Under the pieces are notes generated by a model. The model searched no databases. It saw nothing but the letters and a program-made list of their open reading frames with translations, and was not told the origin of the DNA. The translations under genes and the position numbers were made by a program. DNA of 64,000 nucleotides from Nocardia jiangxiensis NBRC 101359 (GTDB lineage Bacteria; Actinomycetota; Actinomycetes; Mycobacteriales; Mycobacteriaceae): NCBI RefSeq assembly GCF_000308615.1, contig NZ_BAGB01000041.1, positions 124,001-188,000 on the forward strand, read 5' to 3'. Below are positions 1-9,253 of this stretch, one piece after another (position 1 is the stretch's first letter; each line of letters begins with the position of its first letter).

Positions 1-590
1 CTCGTCGCGCCGATGAACGTGCTCAATGTCGCGGTGCCCACCAGGATCACCAGCGCGGTGCGCACGCCGTTGAGGATCACCGGCACCGCCAGCGGCAGCT
101 CCACCTGGAAAAGCGTTCGCGCGGCGGAGAATCCGATGCCGCGCGACGCCTCGATCGTGCGCTGATCCACCTGCCGGAGCCCGACGATCGTGTTCTGCAG
201 GATCGGCAGGATCGCGTAGACGACCAAACCCACGATCGCCGTGCGGAATCCGGTGCCCAGCCAGAACGTGAACAGCACCAGCAGGCCGACCGCGGGCGCG
301 GCCTGGCCGATGTTGGCGATATTCACCGCGATCGGCTCGAATCGTTTGGCGGCGGGCCGGGTCAGCGCGATACCGAGGGGAATCGCCACGACCACCACGA
401 TCAGCGTGGCGACCACGGTCAGTTTGATGTGCGACAGGATCGTGGTCTGCAGATTGCCCCAGCCCAGCGACGCCTGCTCCGTGGCGGTCAGGGTCGTGGA
501 CCGGTACCAGAGGAAATATCCGATCCCGATGACGAGAATCACGACCGGCTCGAACCACACGTCGAGCGGGACGCGGCGCAGCCGGTTCAT
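1..590 (-). CDS. ABC transporter permease, betaine/choline (OpuC/ProW) type, 3' end cut by window
   Basis: Membrane permease of an osmolyte-type importer (glycine betaine, carnitine or choline class). The N-terminus reads MNRLRRVPLDVW, then hydrophobic segments typical of a BPD_transp_1 domain. The EAA loop that docks on the ATPase is visible as EASRGIGFS followed by a QVELPLAVPVIL stretch. Its ATG overlaps the TGA of the upstream ATPase gene in an ATGA arrangement, so the two are translationally coupled. About 196 codons are present; the 3' end lies beyond position 1, where a substrate-binding protein gene would be expected by family convention. Substrate is inferred from family only. Confidence 0.9.
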   Translation of the reverse strand, partial: MNRLRRVPLDVWFEPVVILVIGIGYFLWYRSTTLTATEQASLGWGNLQTTILSHIKLTVVATLIVVVVAIPLGIALTRPAAKRFEPIAVNIANIGQAAPAVGLLVLFTFWLGTGFRTAIVGLVVYAILPILQNTIVGLRQVDQRTIEASRGIGFSAARTLFQVELPLAVPVILNGVRTALVILVGTATLSTFIGAT

Positions 591-1921
591 GACACCTCCG
601 CCGCCGTCCCGGGCTCGTCTTCGGCGGCCGTTCCGGGCTCGTCCTGCGCTGCCGTTCCGAGTTCGTCCTCGGCGGCAACGACCGGCGTCGGCGCGGGATC
701 GGTGCCGTCGACGTACGTTTCGTAGGAGGGCTCCTCCTCGTCGGACCGCACGTCGGCGAGCTTGGCCTGAATGGTCTCGGTGACCGACCCGATGCTCAGC
801 GAGCCGACCACCGCCCCGCGACCGTCGGTCACCAGCGCGGCGCCCTGACTGGCGGCGAGCATGGCATCGAGCGCGTCGTTGAGGGTCGAGGACCGCGCGA
901 TCACGGGCAGCCGCCGATCCAGGTAGTCCGACACCTCAGGCTTGCTGGCCACCTCCTCGAGCGTGGGCCACGAACGCGGCCGCCCGGCCTCGTCGACCAC
1001 GACCACCCAGCTGTGCCCGGCCGCCTTCGCGCGATCGATCACCGTCTGCGCGGGTTCGCCGATCCGCGCGGTGACCACCTCATCGCACTCGACGTCCCGC
1101 ACCCGCTGCACGGTCAGATAGGCCAGCTTGGCACCGGATCCGACGAATTCCTGCACGAACGGCGTGGCGGGACTGGTGAGAATCTCCTCCGGGCGCGCGT
1201 ACTGCTCGATATGCCCGCCCTCGGACAGGATGAGCACCTTGTCACCGAGTTTGGTGGCCTCCTCGAAATCGTGGGTGACGATCACGATGGTCTTGCCGAG
1301 TTCGTGCTGAATCGCGATCAGGCTGTCCTGCAAGCGAACTCGCGTGATCGGGTCCACCGCGCCGAACGGCTCGTCCATCAGCAGCACCGGCGGGTCCGCG
1401 GCCAGCGCCCGCGCGACGCCCACGCGCTGCTGCTGCCCGCCGGACATGTCCTTGGGCAGCCGATCGGCGAACGTCTTCGGGTCCAGCCCGACCAGATCGA
1501 GCAGATATTCGGTGCGCTCGGCGATGCGCTTGCGATCCCACCCGAGCACGCGCGGGATCGCCCCGACGTTCTTCGCGACCGTCCAGTGCGGGAACAGGCC
1601 GCCGGACTGGATGACGTAGCCGATGGATTGGCGCAGCTTGTCCGGAGGTTCCTTGGTCACATCGCGCCCGCCGATCAGGATGCGGCCCTCGGTCGGCTCG
1701 ATCAGCCGGTTGATCATCTTCAGCGTGGTCGTCTTGCCGCATCCCGAAGGGCCGACGAACGCGACGATATCGCCCGCTTCGATCTCGAGGTCCAGGCGTT
1801 CGACCGCCGGCGTGGCCTGGCCCTTGTACCGCTTGAGGACCGAGTCCAGCGTGATGGACACGCCGGTCACGGTGCGCTCCTGGCCATTCGGAGCGGGCGG
1901 TGTGGTCACCTCGTCGGTCAT
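587..1921 (-). CDS. ABC transporter ATP-binding protein, ProV/OpuCA type with CBS domains
   Basis: ATPase (444 aa) energising the betaine/choline-type importer. Walker A GPSGCGKT at about residues 57-64, signature SGGQQQR, Walker B LLMDEP, then a tandem CBS region in the last third (RLPVIARSSTLNDALDAM and the following VTDGRGAVVGS stretch). In the family the CBS pair senses ionic strength. Start chosen as ATG at 1921 because it overlaps the upstream permease stop (ATGA) and matches the family N-terminus; an open frame continues upstream only as the shadow of the permease. Odd: the extreme C-terminus is an acidic octapeptide repeat, DEPGTAAE-like, three units encoded by a 24-bp tandem repeat at 596-667. 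Confidence 0.94.
   Translation of the reverse strand: MTDEVTTPPAPNGQERTVTGVSITLDSVLKRYKGQATPAVERLDLEIEAGDIVAFVGPSGCGKTTTLKMINRLIEPTEGRILIGGRDVTKEPPDKLRQSIGYVIQSGGLFPHWTVAKNVGAIPRVLGWDRKRIAERTEYLLDLVGLDPKTFADRLPKDMSGGQQQRVGVARALAADPPVLLMDEPFGAVDPITRVRLQDSLIAIQHELGKTIVIVTHDFEEATKLGDKVLILSEGGHIEQYARPEEILTSPATPFVQEFVGSGAKLAYLTVQRVRDVECDEVVTARIGEPAQTVIDRAKAAGHSWVVVVDEAGRPRSWPTLEEVASKPEVSDYLDRRLPVIARSSTLNDALDAMLAASQGAALVTDGRGAVVGSLSIGSVTETIQAKLADVRSDEEEPSYETYVDGTDPAPTPVVAAEDELGTAAQDEPGTAAEDEPGTAAEVS
596..667 (-). repeat. 24-bp tandem repeat coding an acidic octapeptide tail
   Basis: Three consecutive 24-bp units encode DELGTAAQ, DEPGTAAE and DEPGTAAE at the C-terminus of the transporter ATPase. 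The units differ by a few substitutions. The tail lies beyond the CBS domains and is not needed for the ABC fold, so copy number may vary between strains. Confidence 0.8.
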
Positions 1922-2580
1922 GAGGACAATCCCTTTGCGATCGTGAGCCGTCCGAGCAGGACGAGCAACGCGTCGAAGACCAACGCGATCAGGACGATGA
2001 GAATGGTTCCGGTCAAAGCCATTTCGAGGGCGTTCGCGCCGCCGAGCCGGGACAGGCCGTTGAAGATCAGCGAGCCCAGACCCGGGCCCAGCACGTAGGC
2101 GACGATGGCGGCCACGCCCACGATCATCTGCGTCGAGACCCGGATCCCGGTCAGGATCACCGGCCAGGCGATCGGCAACTCGACGGTCAGCAGGATCCGC
2201 CATCGCGAAAAGCCGATTCCCCGTGCGGATTCCACCACCGAGGCCGGTACCGAGCGCAGGCCCACGATCGCGTTGCCGATCACCGGCAGCGCGGCGAAGA
2301 AGGCCAGCATCAGGAACGAGGGCGTCACCCCGAGCCCGAACGGCACCAGCAGCAGGGCCAGCAGCGCCAGGGACGGAATCGTCAGCGCGACCCGGCTCGA
2401 GGTCAGCGACAGCGCCGCCACCAACGGCAGCCGATAGACCGCCACCGCGATCAGCACCGCGACCACGGTCCCGACCAGAACGGTCTGAAATGCCAGGGAG
2501 GCGTGCTGATACGTCAGGAATGCCAGAAACTCGCCCCGCCCTCGCACATAGTTCCACAAATTCAACGGAATTCCCCTCAT
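1918..2580 (-). CDS. ABC transporter permease, betaine/choline (OpuC/ProW) type
   Basis: First gene of the importer operon, 220 aa, a membrane permease with about five or six hydrophobic segments. The EAA loop appears as ESARGIGFSRWRILLTVELP. It is a paralogue of the second permease at the window edge; two permeases flanking one ATPase is the usual OpuC/ProU-like layout. The ATG at 2580 has no clear ribosome site; a TTG at about 2566 preceded by AGGGGA is an alternative start that would drop five residues. Its stop overlaps the ATPase start by ATGA. Confidence 0.9.
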   Translation of the reverse strand: MRGIPLNLWNYVRGRGEFLAFLTYQHASLAFQTVLVGTVVAVLIAVAVYRLPLVAALSLTSSRVALTIPSLALLALLLVPFGLGVTPSFLMLAFFAALPVIGNAIVGLRSVPASVVESARGIGFSRWRILLTVELPIAWPVILTGIRVSTQMIVGVAAIVAYVLGPGLGSLIFNGLSRLGGANALEMALTGTILIVLIALVFDALLVLLGRLTIAKGLSS

Positions 2581-2850
2581 CGGCCGGGCATCGGCCGGTC
2601 GTTGCCTGCGCCTGTCACCCGACCCGCAGGTCGTCGAAGACTACTCGATCACGCCCGTGCATGGGTGTACCACGCATTTCGGGCGATTCGCCGCGCTTGC
2701 CGACATCGGCGCTTCCGATACGCCCGTCGCCGACGCGAGCAGCAGCCATCGGCGAATCGGCCGCCGCCTCGCAACCGCGGCTCACTACTATCTGAATCTG
2801 CTGTGGCACAATCGATCCCGAGATGGCTTGGCCGTACTCACGGTAACCAC

Positions 2851-3789
2851 TCAAGCCGCGCGCGCCAGCGGAGCGACCGAGGAGTAATGCCCGGCATCGC
2901 CCGCGATCACCGCACTCGGCACGCCGTCCACGCCGACGGGAACCGCACCGGCGAGCGTGATGCGCGTCAGCCTGCGCTGCTCGCTGCCGTCGTAATCGTC
3001 CACGGCGTAGTGCTGAGTGGCGCGGTTGTCCCAGATCGCGACATCGCCCAGCGACCAGTCCCAGCGCACGGTGTGCTCCAGCCGGGTCACCCGATCCTGG
3101 AAAAGGCGAAGCAGCGCAGCGGATTCCGCGCCGGAGACCCCGACGATGCGCCGCGCGAAACCGCCCAGCAGCAGAGCGCGTTCACCGGTTTCCGGGTGCA
3201 CCTCCACCACCGGATGTTCGGTCTCGAAGTAGGTGGACTCGAATTCGCGGCGATATTCGCGCACGGTCTCGTCCGGGTGATCCTCGGCGGTGGCCGCGTA
3301 GTCGTACAGGTTGTCGTGGCGCGCGCGCAGGCTCTCGGCCAGCCGCTGCAGCGGTGCGGGCAGCGACTCGTACGCCGCCACCGTCGAGGCCCAGGTGGTC
3401 GAGCCACCATAGGAGGGCAGCGAAACCGCCCGCAGCACAGAAGCCTTCGGCACCCGGTCGACGAACGTGACGTCGGTGTGCCAGCTGTTGGAGCGGCCGA
3501 AACGCGAATCGATGGCCAAGCTCTTGGCGCCCGCGGAGGTGACGGTCGGATGCGGGGTGGTCGGCTCACCCAGCAACTGCGCGAACTCGTACTCGCCGTC
3601 CTCGCTCAGATGCTGCTGGCCGCGGAAGAAGATCACCTTGTGCTCGTGCAGTGCCGCGCGGATGCGCGCCACGGTCACCGGGGCGAGCTCGCCGCCCAGC
3701 CGCACCCCCTCGATGCGAGCGCCGATGTGCGCACCGAGCTTGACCACCTGCACGCCGGTCCGGCTGCCGGCTGTGTCGTCGACGGGCAT
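2851..3789 (-). CDS. TauD/TfdA-family Fe(II)/2-oxoglutarate dioxygenase (alkylsulfatase-like)
   Basis: Non-haem iron oxygenase of 312 aa. The family couples 2-oxoglutarate decarboxylation to hydroxylation of sulfonates or sulfate esters, releasing sulfite or sulfate. Visible iron ligands are H104 and D106 in SWHTD and the distal H260 in ATQHYAVDD; arginines near 272-276 (RRLTRIT) fit the 2-oxoglutarate clamp. The N-terminal GAHIGARIEGVRL stretch resembles AtsK and M. tuberculosis Rv3406. Ribosome site AAAGG lies 8 nt before the ATG. It diverges from the racemase-fold gene with 134 bp between. The substrate is not determinable here. Confidence 0.9.
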   Translation of the reverse strand: MPVDDTAGSRTGVQVVKLGAHIGARIEGVRLGGELAPVTVARIRAALHEHKVIFFRGQQHLSEDGEYEFAQLLGEPTTPHPTVTSAGAKSLAIDSRFGRSNSWHTDVTFVDRVPKASVLRAVSLPSYGGSTTWASTVAAYESLPAPLQRLAESLRARHDNLYDYAATAEDHPDETVREYRREFESTYFETEHPVVEVHPETGERALLLGGFARRIVGVSGAESAALLRLFQDRVTRLEHTVRWDWSLGDVAIWDNRATQHYAVDDYDGSEQRRLTRITLAGAVPVGVDGVPSAVIAGDAGHYSSVAPLARAA

Positions 3790-3923
3790 GGTGTGGCCTT
3801 TCGCTCGAACCTCGGGATCGGATCAGAGGAAACCACCCACGACTCGCCCGGACCAGCATTACGGTCACCGGGATCCGAACACTCCCGCCGTCGGGCGGGC
3901 GCTCCGGGTTAGCATGCGAACCC

Positions 3924-4703
3924 ATGGGCAGGAAACCGGTGGTGGGCCTGCTGTATCCCACCCCCGGCGCGGGCGAGGACGATTTCGCCGACCTCGCCGC
4001 CCGGCTCGATCCGGTACTCCGCCTCGAGATCGTCTACATCCCGTGGCCGCACGACGTCGACGATCTGGCCACACTCGACGTCCAGCAGGTCATCGCTGCG
4101 CTGCGGCGGCTCGGATCGGCGGCGCACCTCGAACGCGTCCTGCCCGGGGCCCTGCACGGTCGTGCCCTCGACGCCGTGGCGTTCGCGGTCACCAGTTCCA
4201 GCTTCCTGGACGGGGCCGGGGCCGTCGATCAGCAGATCCGGACCATCGAGCGCATCGCGCGATGCCCGGCCACCAGCACGACCGCCGCCTACCAGCGCGC
4301 GATTCGCCGCCTGTCGCTCGACACCGTCGCCTTGGCCTCGGTCTACCACGCCGAGCTGTCCGGCCACTTCATCGAGCGAGTTCAGGAGGCCGGTGCACAG
4401 GTGGTGCGGCGCGTGGACGCTTCGGCCCGCTCGGACCGCGACCTGGCGACCTGGTCACCGGAGCAGATCACGGATCTCGTGACGCGGGCCGCGGATCCCC
4501 GGGCGCAGGCGATCCTGTTGCCCGAGACAGCACTTCATGCCGAGCGGCTCACCGCAGATCTCGAGCGAACCGCCGGATGCCCGGTCCTGACCGCCACCCA
4601 GGTCACACTGTGGGCCGCGGGCCAACTCCTGGACCTGCGTCCCGTTGCGCCGGACGCGGGGCCACTGTTCTCCCGGGCAGCACCGACCGTTGACCGCGGA
4701 TGA
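3924..4703 (+). CDS. Asp/Glu-racemase superfamily protein (maleate isomerase/arylmalonate decarboxylase-like) lacking both catalytic cysteines
   Basis: 259 aa with the outline of the maleate isomerase / arylmalonate decarboxylase branch: VGLLYPTPGAGEDDF at the N-terminus, AVAFAVTSSSF where the family usually has a CTS motif (Val at position 89), and LLPETALHAERL where it usually has a second CTN motif (Glu at 201), then CPVLTATQVTLWA. Only C114 and C219 occur and neither sits at an active-site position. It may therefore be catalytically different or a binding protein. A -10-like TAGCAT at 3912-3917 region close to the ATG suggests a very short leader. Divergent from the TauD-like gene. Confidence 0.75.
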   Translation: MGRKPVVGLLYPTPGAGEDDFADLAARLDPVLRLEIVYIPWPHDVDDLATLDVQQVIAALRRLGSAAHLERVLPGALHGRALDAVAFAVTSSSFLDGAGAVDQQIRTIERIARCPATSTTAAYQRAIRRLSLDTVALASVYHAELSGHFIERVQEAGAQVVRRVDASARSDRDLATWSPEQITDLVTRAADPRAQAILLPETALHAERLTADLERTAGCPVLTATQVTLWAAGQLLDLRPVAPDAGPLFSRAAPTVDRG

Positions 4704-4741
4704 GTCCGATGAGGTCGGGAGGCGGCGAGGCGTCCGAGCGC

Positions 4742-5872
4742 TCACCCGCACAGTGCGTGGGTGAGCACGCTGCGGACGTCCACGGCCGCGGGTGTGCCGG
4801 TGTAGGAGACGGTGACCGCGCGACCGGCTGCGGTGGCGCCGGAGATGGCGGAGAAGCCGCGAATATCGCCGAGGTGACCGACATACTTTGCGCCGCAGGG
4901 TAATTGGGTGTACGCGATGCCGAGCCCGTAGGACATGCCGTCGCCGTGGCCCATATCGGTCCCGTCGAGCATCTGCCGGAGTTGGGGCCTTGGCACCACC
5001 CGTCCGGCCAGCACGGCGGTGAAGAACCGGTTCAGGTCGGCGCCTGTGCTGACCAGCGCGCCAGCGGACCACGACAGCGACGGCTCGATGCGCGTCTGGT
5101 CGGTGACGATGCCGTCGACGGTGCCGTAGCCGGTCGGATGCGGGTTGCGCAGACCGGTTTCACCGGTGGCCGGAAGGTAGGTACCGGGCAGGTCCAGCCG
5201 AGTGAGGATGCGGTCACGGAGCTCATCGGTGTAGCGGTGTCCGGTCACCGCCTCGATCAGCATGCCGGCGACGATGTAGTTGGTGTTCGCGTATTCGAAT
5301 CGGGCGCCCGGGGCGAACTGCGCGGGATACCGCAGGGCGAATGCGATCAACTGTGCCGGCGTGAAGGTGCGGCCGAGGCGCGCCGCCTCGTAGTCGTTGG
5401 TCTCCGGCGAGTCGGCCGGTTGGGGCAGTCCGCTCCGATGCCCCAGGATCTCGCGGACGGTGATGACGTGTCCGTCCACGCCGTCACCGGTGAGCAGACC
5501 GGGGAGATACGTCTCGATCGGCTGGTCGAGGTCGAGTCGGTGCTCGGCCGCCAGTTGAAGCACGATCGCGGCGGTGAAGGTCTTGGTGATGCTGCCGATC
5601 CGGACATGCTCGGGACGATCGGTAGGGATCGCGGCCCCCGTGGCGATATCGGCGCGGCCAGCGGTCACGACGGTGGACGCGCCGTTTTCGCTGAGCGTGG
5701 CAATGGCCCCGACAGCACCCGAGCGGACGATCGCGTCGAGGTCGCCGTGCACCCGCTCGAGGCGGGCGAGGGCATCCGACGGGACAGCGACCGGCCCGGC
5801 CGAGTGCATCGTGCAGGCCGGCAGGAGCGCTGCGAGTGCGCAGATCGAGAGTGCCAGGGCTCGCATACCCAT
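4742..5872 (-). CDS. Serine hydrolase, beta-lactamase / D-Ala-D-Ala carboxypeptidase fold, exported
   Basis: 376 aa with the class C beta-lactamase-like fold. SxxK is S94-I-T-K97 in GSITKTF, the tyrosine motif is YANTN near residue 207, and a late HLGDIRGF corresponds to the HxG/KTG-type motif. The N-terminus is a signal sequence ending LLPAC, so C20 may be lipidated, although Pro in the lipobox is unusual. Such proteins act as peptidases or esterases on the cell surface. A TAAGAT box lies about six nucleotides before the ATG, suggesting a leaderless transcript. A second in-frame ATG two codons on is equally possible. Confidence 0.88.
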   Translation of the reverse strand: MGMRALALSICALAALLPACTMHSAGPVAVPSDALARLERVHGDLDAIVRSGAVGAIATLSENGASTVVTAGRADIATGAAIPTDRPEHVRIGSITKTFTAAIVLQLAAEHRLDLDQPIETYLPGLLTGDGVDGHVITVREILGHRSGLPQPADSPETNDYEAARLGRTFTPAQLIAFALRYPAQFAPGARFEYANTNYIVAGMLIEAVTGHRYTDELRDRILTRLDLPGTYLPATGETGLRNPHPTGYGTVDGIVTDQTRIEPSLSWSAGALVSTGADLNRFFTAVLAGRVVPRPQLRQMLDGTDMGHGDGMSYGLGIAYTQLPCGAKYVGHLGDIRGFSAISGATAAGRAVTVSYTGTPAAVDVRSVLTHALCG

Positions 5873-5944
5873 GATCCGATCTTAGGAACCCGGAGCCGCG
5901 AACACATCGGACCGGAGCACCGGGTGCGAACAACCTTCGGTCGA

Positions 5945-7468
5945 TCAGTAGTCGAAGCGATACTGGGGGTCGCGTTCGCAGGTCCGGTCGGCACCGGGGA
6001 GGGTGCCGTCACGCAGATAGGCATCGACGATGTCGTTCACGCACCGGCTCAGGTCGGAGTGCAGGACGCCGTGCACGCGGGTGTCGGCGAGGGTGACCAT
6101 TCGTGACGCGGTCAGATCGTGGTGCAGTGCGACGCCTTCCTGGTAGGCGGTGCGAGTGTCGCGGGTCGCCTGCAGGATCAACGCCGGTGTCGAGTTGCGC
6201 ACCACTGTGGGCGGCTCGATCGGATCCGGCCAGAACGCGCAGGCGGTGATGTTGTTGGCGAACGCGCCGAATACCGGCTGTGTCGCCCGCACACTGTCGA
6301 TGTTGCGCTGATACCAGCCCAGATCTCGGGGGGCGGCCTTGTCACCGCACTGGACTGCGGCCATGCCCGCGGCCTCCAGCGGAACGGGTCCGCTGATCTT
6401 CGCCTTCAGCTGCTCCATATCGATCGGCAGCCCGGACACTCCATCGGATATGGTCCGCACGACCGCGGCGAGGTCGGGGTTCTTCCGCGGATTCGACAGC
6501 AGCGACAGCAGCATCATCGGCACGGTGTGTTCGTCGATGAGATAACCGCTGCCGACGACCGGATGCGCGGCGGCACGTCGGATCATGTCCTCGACGAAGG
6601 CTCGAACCTGCGGTGCGGTGCGACCGAAGTGGTAGTCGGCGTCGCGCTTGGCCGCCCAGATCGCCCAGTCGTCGAGCGCGGCCTCGTTGATCGGGCCCAT
6701 GTCCTGGTACGCGCCGAGCCAGTAGCGGTCCGGGTCCAGGGCGCTGTCCAGCACGATCCGGTCACTGTGCCGAGGGAACATCTGCGTGTACACCGCGCCC
6801 AGGTAGGTGCCGTAGGAGTCGCCGAAATAGTTGATCTTGGGCTCACCCAACGCACCGCGGATGACATCCATGTCCCGGGCGGTGTTGCGGGTGGTGATGA
6901 ACCGCGCCTTCTCGGGATCGGGCGCGAGACAGGAAGCCGCGAACGCGGCGGCCAGGCTCGCGTCGCGCGCGTAGCCGAAGGCGTCGAAACCGGCAGAGAA
7001 CAGCATGGTGGGCAGCGGCAGCACACAGTTCATCCGGTCCGATCGGCCGATACCGCGCGGGTCCATGCCGATCAGGTCGTAGCGGGCGCGGACATCGGGT
7101 GTGAACCGATCCCGGAGGTCGGCCATCATGCCCAGGCCCGGACCGCCGGGACCGCCCGGGTTGGACAGCATGATCCCGCGTCGGCGGGCCGGGTCGGTGG
7201 CCGGAATACGCGAGATCGCCACGGTCAGCGTGCGCGCGTCCGGCCGGTTGTAGTCGAGCGGTACGACGACTCCCGCGCACTGCGCCCCCGCACGGTCGAG
7301 CGTCGCGTCGTTACACGATTTCCAGTGCAGCTGTTGGTGATAGAACGAGGCCAGCCCGCTCGGAATATCCTCTACCGGATCGGCGCTCGCCGGTCCGACC
7401 GGCACGGTGGTGAATGCGGCGGCCGATATGACGCCCAGTACCAGCCATCGAACCCATCGCATCCGCAT
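5945..7468 (-). CDS. Secreted alpha/beta hydrolase, tripeptidyl aminopeptidase (SlpD/SlpE-like)
   Basis: 507 aa exported hydrolase. Start chosen at the ATG at 7468, which has AGGAG five nucleotides upstream and begins MRMRWVRWLVLGV, a signal peptide ending near PASADP; the open frame runs 45 codons further without a better signal. The oxyanion HGG-like region is LSNPGGPGGPG, the nucleophile is S218 in GDSYG, and the C-terminal TAP-like region contains the catalytic His in TRVHGVLH. The family releases N-terminal tripeptides or small substrates outside the membrane. Substrate not inferable. Confidence 0.9.
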   Translation of the reverse strand: MRMRWVRWLVLGVISAAAFTTVPVGPASADPVEDIPSGLASFYHQQLHWKSCNDATLDRAGAQCAGVVVPLDYNRPDARTLTVAISRIPATDPARRRGIMLSNPGGPGGPGLGMMADLRDRFTPDVRARYDLIGMDPRGIGRSDRMNCVLPLPTMLFSAGFDAFGYARDASLAAAFAASCLAPDPEKARFITTRNTARDMDVIRGALGEPKINYFGDSYGTYLGAVYTQMFPRHSDRIVLDSALDPDRYWLGAYQDMGPINEAALDDWAIWAAKRDADYHFGRTAPQVRAFVEDMIRRAAAHPVVGSGYLIDEHTVPMMLLSLLSNPRKNPDLAAVVRTISDGVSGLPIDMEQLKAKISGPVPLEAAGMAAVQCGDKAAPRDLGWYQRNIDSVRATQPVFGAFANNITACAFWPDPIEPPTVVRNSTPALILQATRDTRTAYQEGVALHHDLTASRMVTLADTRVHGVLHSDLSRCVNDIVDAYLRDGTLPGADRTCERDPQYRFDY

Positions 7469-7911
7469 CGCATCTCCTGCTCGCAACCTCCGGTGCACAT
7501 CCCTGATTCCGTACAAGCCATTTCCGAGGTCTCGAATCAGCACACTACTGACGTTTGCTGATACCGGCTCCATCAAGTTGAGATTTACAGTCACATCATC
7601 CACTCCTGCCCCATCACGCGATGGTTACGGCTCTGACCATATGGTTCCATAAGGACCGCGTGCGTGCATGGATCACAGAAGGTCTGTAATAGCAACGTGC
7701 GCTGGACAATTGCCCGCCACGTTCGAGAAAGGCATCTGCGCCACCCTAAGCTTGACGAGACGAAACTCCTCCCTCGTCGCCGGACTGTCTCGATCGCCGC
7801 TGAAATTTTTCCGATCAGAATTCGAATTGTTATGCTACCGTGATTTCGCGTCCCAGGATCGGTGCAGGTACACAGAGCCTGCCCGTCGGACAGGCGGACG
7901 CGGGAGAAATG
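7469..7911 (+). promoter_or_regulatory. Divergent intergenic region with a candidate promoter for the lipase gene
   Basis: 443 bp between the divergent peptidase and lipase genes, locally AT-rich near its right end. A -10-like TATGCT at 7831-7836 is preceded by TTTCCG at 7808-7813 with a 17-bp spacer. The palindrome AATTCGAATT lies between them and could be an operator. No further coding sequence is convincing in this stretch. Confidence 0.4.
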
Positions 7912-9231
7912 ATGAAATCCGGGCACAGGTCGCCGACATATCAGGAAAATCCTTCCCACACAGCATGTTCGACTACCGATGCGCTCGGGCTCGCGGCCGA
8001 CGGCGCGACCCCGCAACCAGCGAAGTGGCGGCGGATCGGCAGGCTGTGGCTCGCGGCCCTCACGTTCACCATGATCACGCTGCCGGCAGCATTGGCGATA
8101 CCGGCCGCGCAGGCCGCAGTGCTGCCCCCGGCCGAGGATCCCTTCTATTCCGCACCCGCCGATCTCGCGGCACACCCGAACGGCGCGGTGCTCGGAGCGC
8201 GGCCGATCTCGCTGCTCGGCTTGCCGGTACCGGTGTCGGCATGGCAATTGCGTTATCGCACAACCGATTCCGAACAGCATCCGCAGCTGGACGTGACCAC
8301 GGTGCTGGTGCCGCCGATGCCCTCGAACGGGCCTCGGCCGGTGCTGGCGTACCAGGTCCCCGAGAACAGCCTCGACACCCGGTGCGCACCGTCGGCCACG
8401 CTGCGCGGCGGGGGCGATATGGCGAGCACCATGCAGGATGCGCCGTTCATCGCGGACGCACTGCGTCGCGGATGGGCCGTCGTGGTCAGCGACTACGAAG
8501 GACCGAATTCCCGGCTCTTCGACGGCGTGACATCCGGGCGTGGAGTCCTGGACGGAATCCGGGCCGCGCGGTCCTACCCGGCGACCGGCATCAATGCCGC
8601 GAGCCCGATCGGCGCCTGGGGATACTCGGCCGGAGCCTTCGCCACGCTGTGGGCCACGCAGTTGCGTCACGAATACGCACCGGATGTGCGGTTCGCCGGC
8701 ACCAGCGCCGGCGGAATCCCCACCGATATACCGGCCATGGCACAACGCGCCGACGGTGAGGCGGGCGCGATCTTGATCCTGCTCGGGCTGGCCCGCGACG
8801 AACCCGGCTCCCGGTTGGCCGACCTGCTGAACAACCGCGGCCAGCGTGCGCTGCTCACCGCGGACACCTCCGCCTGCGGTGCGGATCAGGCCAAGAGATA
8901 CGCCGACGTCCACATCGAGGACCTCGCCAAGGTCCCGAACCTGCTGGCACAGAACGCATTCCGCATCGCCGCCGCCCCCAATGAACTAGGCCGGACGGCC
9001 CCCGACACCCCGATGTACCTGTACCACAGCCTCACCGACGACAAGATCCCCGTCGCCGGCTACAACGCCCTTCTCGGCAGCTACTGCGCTCAGGGCGCCA
9101 CCCTCACCGCGATCCACTCGCTGTTCCCGATGCACCTCGGTGCCGCGGCGGGCGAAGCCTTCGGCGCCATGAACTTCCTCGCTGACCGCTTCGCCGGCGT
9201 CCCACAGACCCGGGGGTGTGTGGTGCATTGA
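7912..9231 (+). CDS. Secretory lipase (LIP family), exported
   Basis: About 439 aa. After an N-terminal region of some 35 residues comes a hydrophobic signal segment (LWLAALTFTMITLPAAL, cleavage near AAQA-AVLPP), followed by DPFYSAP typical of LIP lipases. The nucleophile elbow is GYSAG in the middle, then SLTDDKIPVAGYN carrying the acidic residue and LFPMHLGAA carrying the His. The family hydrolyses triacylglycerols or other esters outside the cell. The ATG at 7912 is preferred over ATG 7909 because GGGAG at 7902-7906 is better spaced. Ends 22 bp from the convergent PapA-like remnant. Confidence 0.85.
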   Translation: MKSGHRSPTYQENPSHTACSTTDALGLAADGATPQPAKWRRIGRLWLAALTFTMITLPAALAIPAAQAAVLPPAEDPFYSAPADLAAHPNGAVLGARPISLLGLPVPVSAWQLRYRTTDSEQHPQLDVTTVLVPPMPSNGPRPVLAYQVPENSLDTRCAPSATLRGGGDMASTMQDAPFIADALRRGWAVVVSDYEGPNSRLFDGVTSGRGVLDGIRAARSYPATGINAASPIGAWGYSAGAFATLWATQLRHEYAPDVRFAGTSAGGIPTDIPAMAQRADGEAGAILILLGLARDEPGSRLADLLNNRGQRALLTADTSACGADQAKRYADVHIEDLAKVPNLLAQNAFRIAAAPNELGRTAPDTPMYLYHSLTDDKIPVAGYNALLGSYCAQGATLTAIHSLFPMHLGAAAGEAFGAMNFLADRFAGVPQTRGCVVH

Positions 9232-9253
9232 GCGCCGTGACCGCGCGGTCACG

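Noticed and set aside
1013..2098. Plus-strand open frame of 361 codons opposite the ABC ATPase
   Set aside because: Antisense shadow of a clear transporter gene with biased composition.
2657..2887. Plus-strand frame between the importer and the TauD-like gene
   Set aside because: Overlaps the end of the dioxygenase and has no motif or ribosome site.
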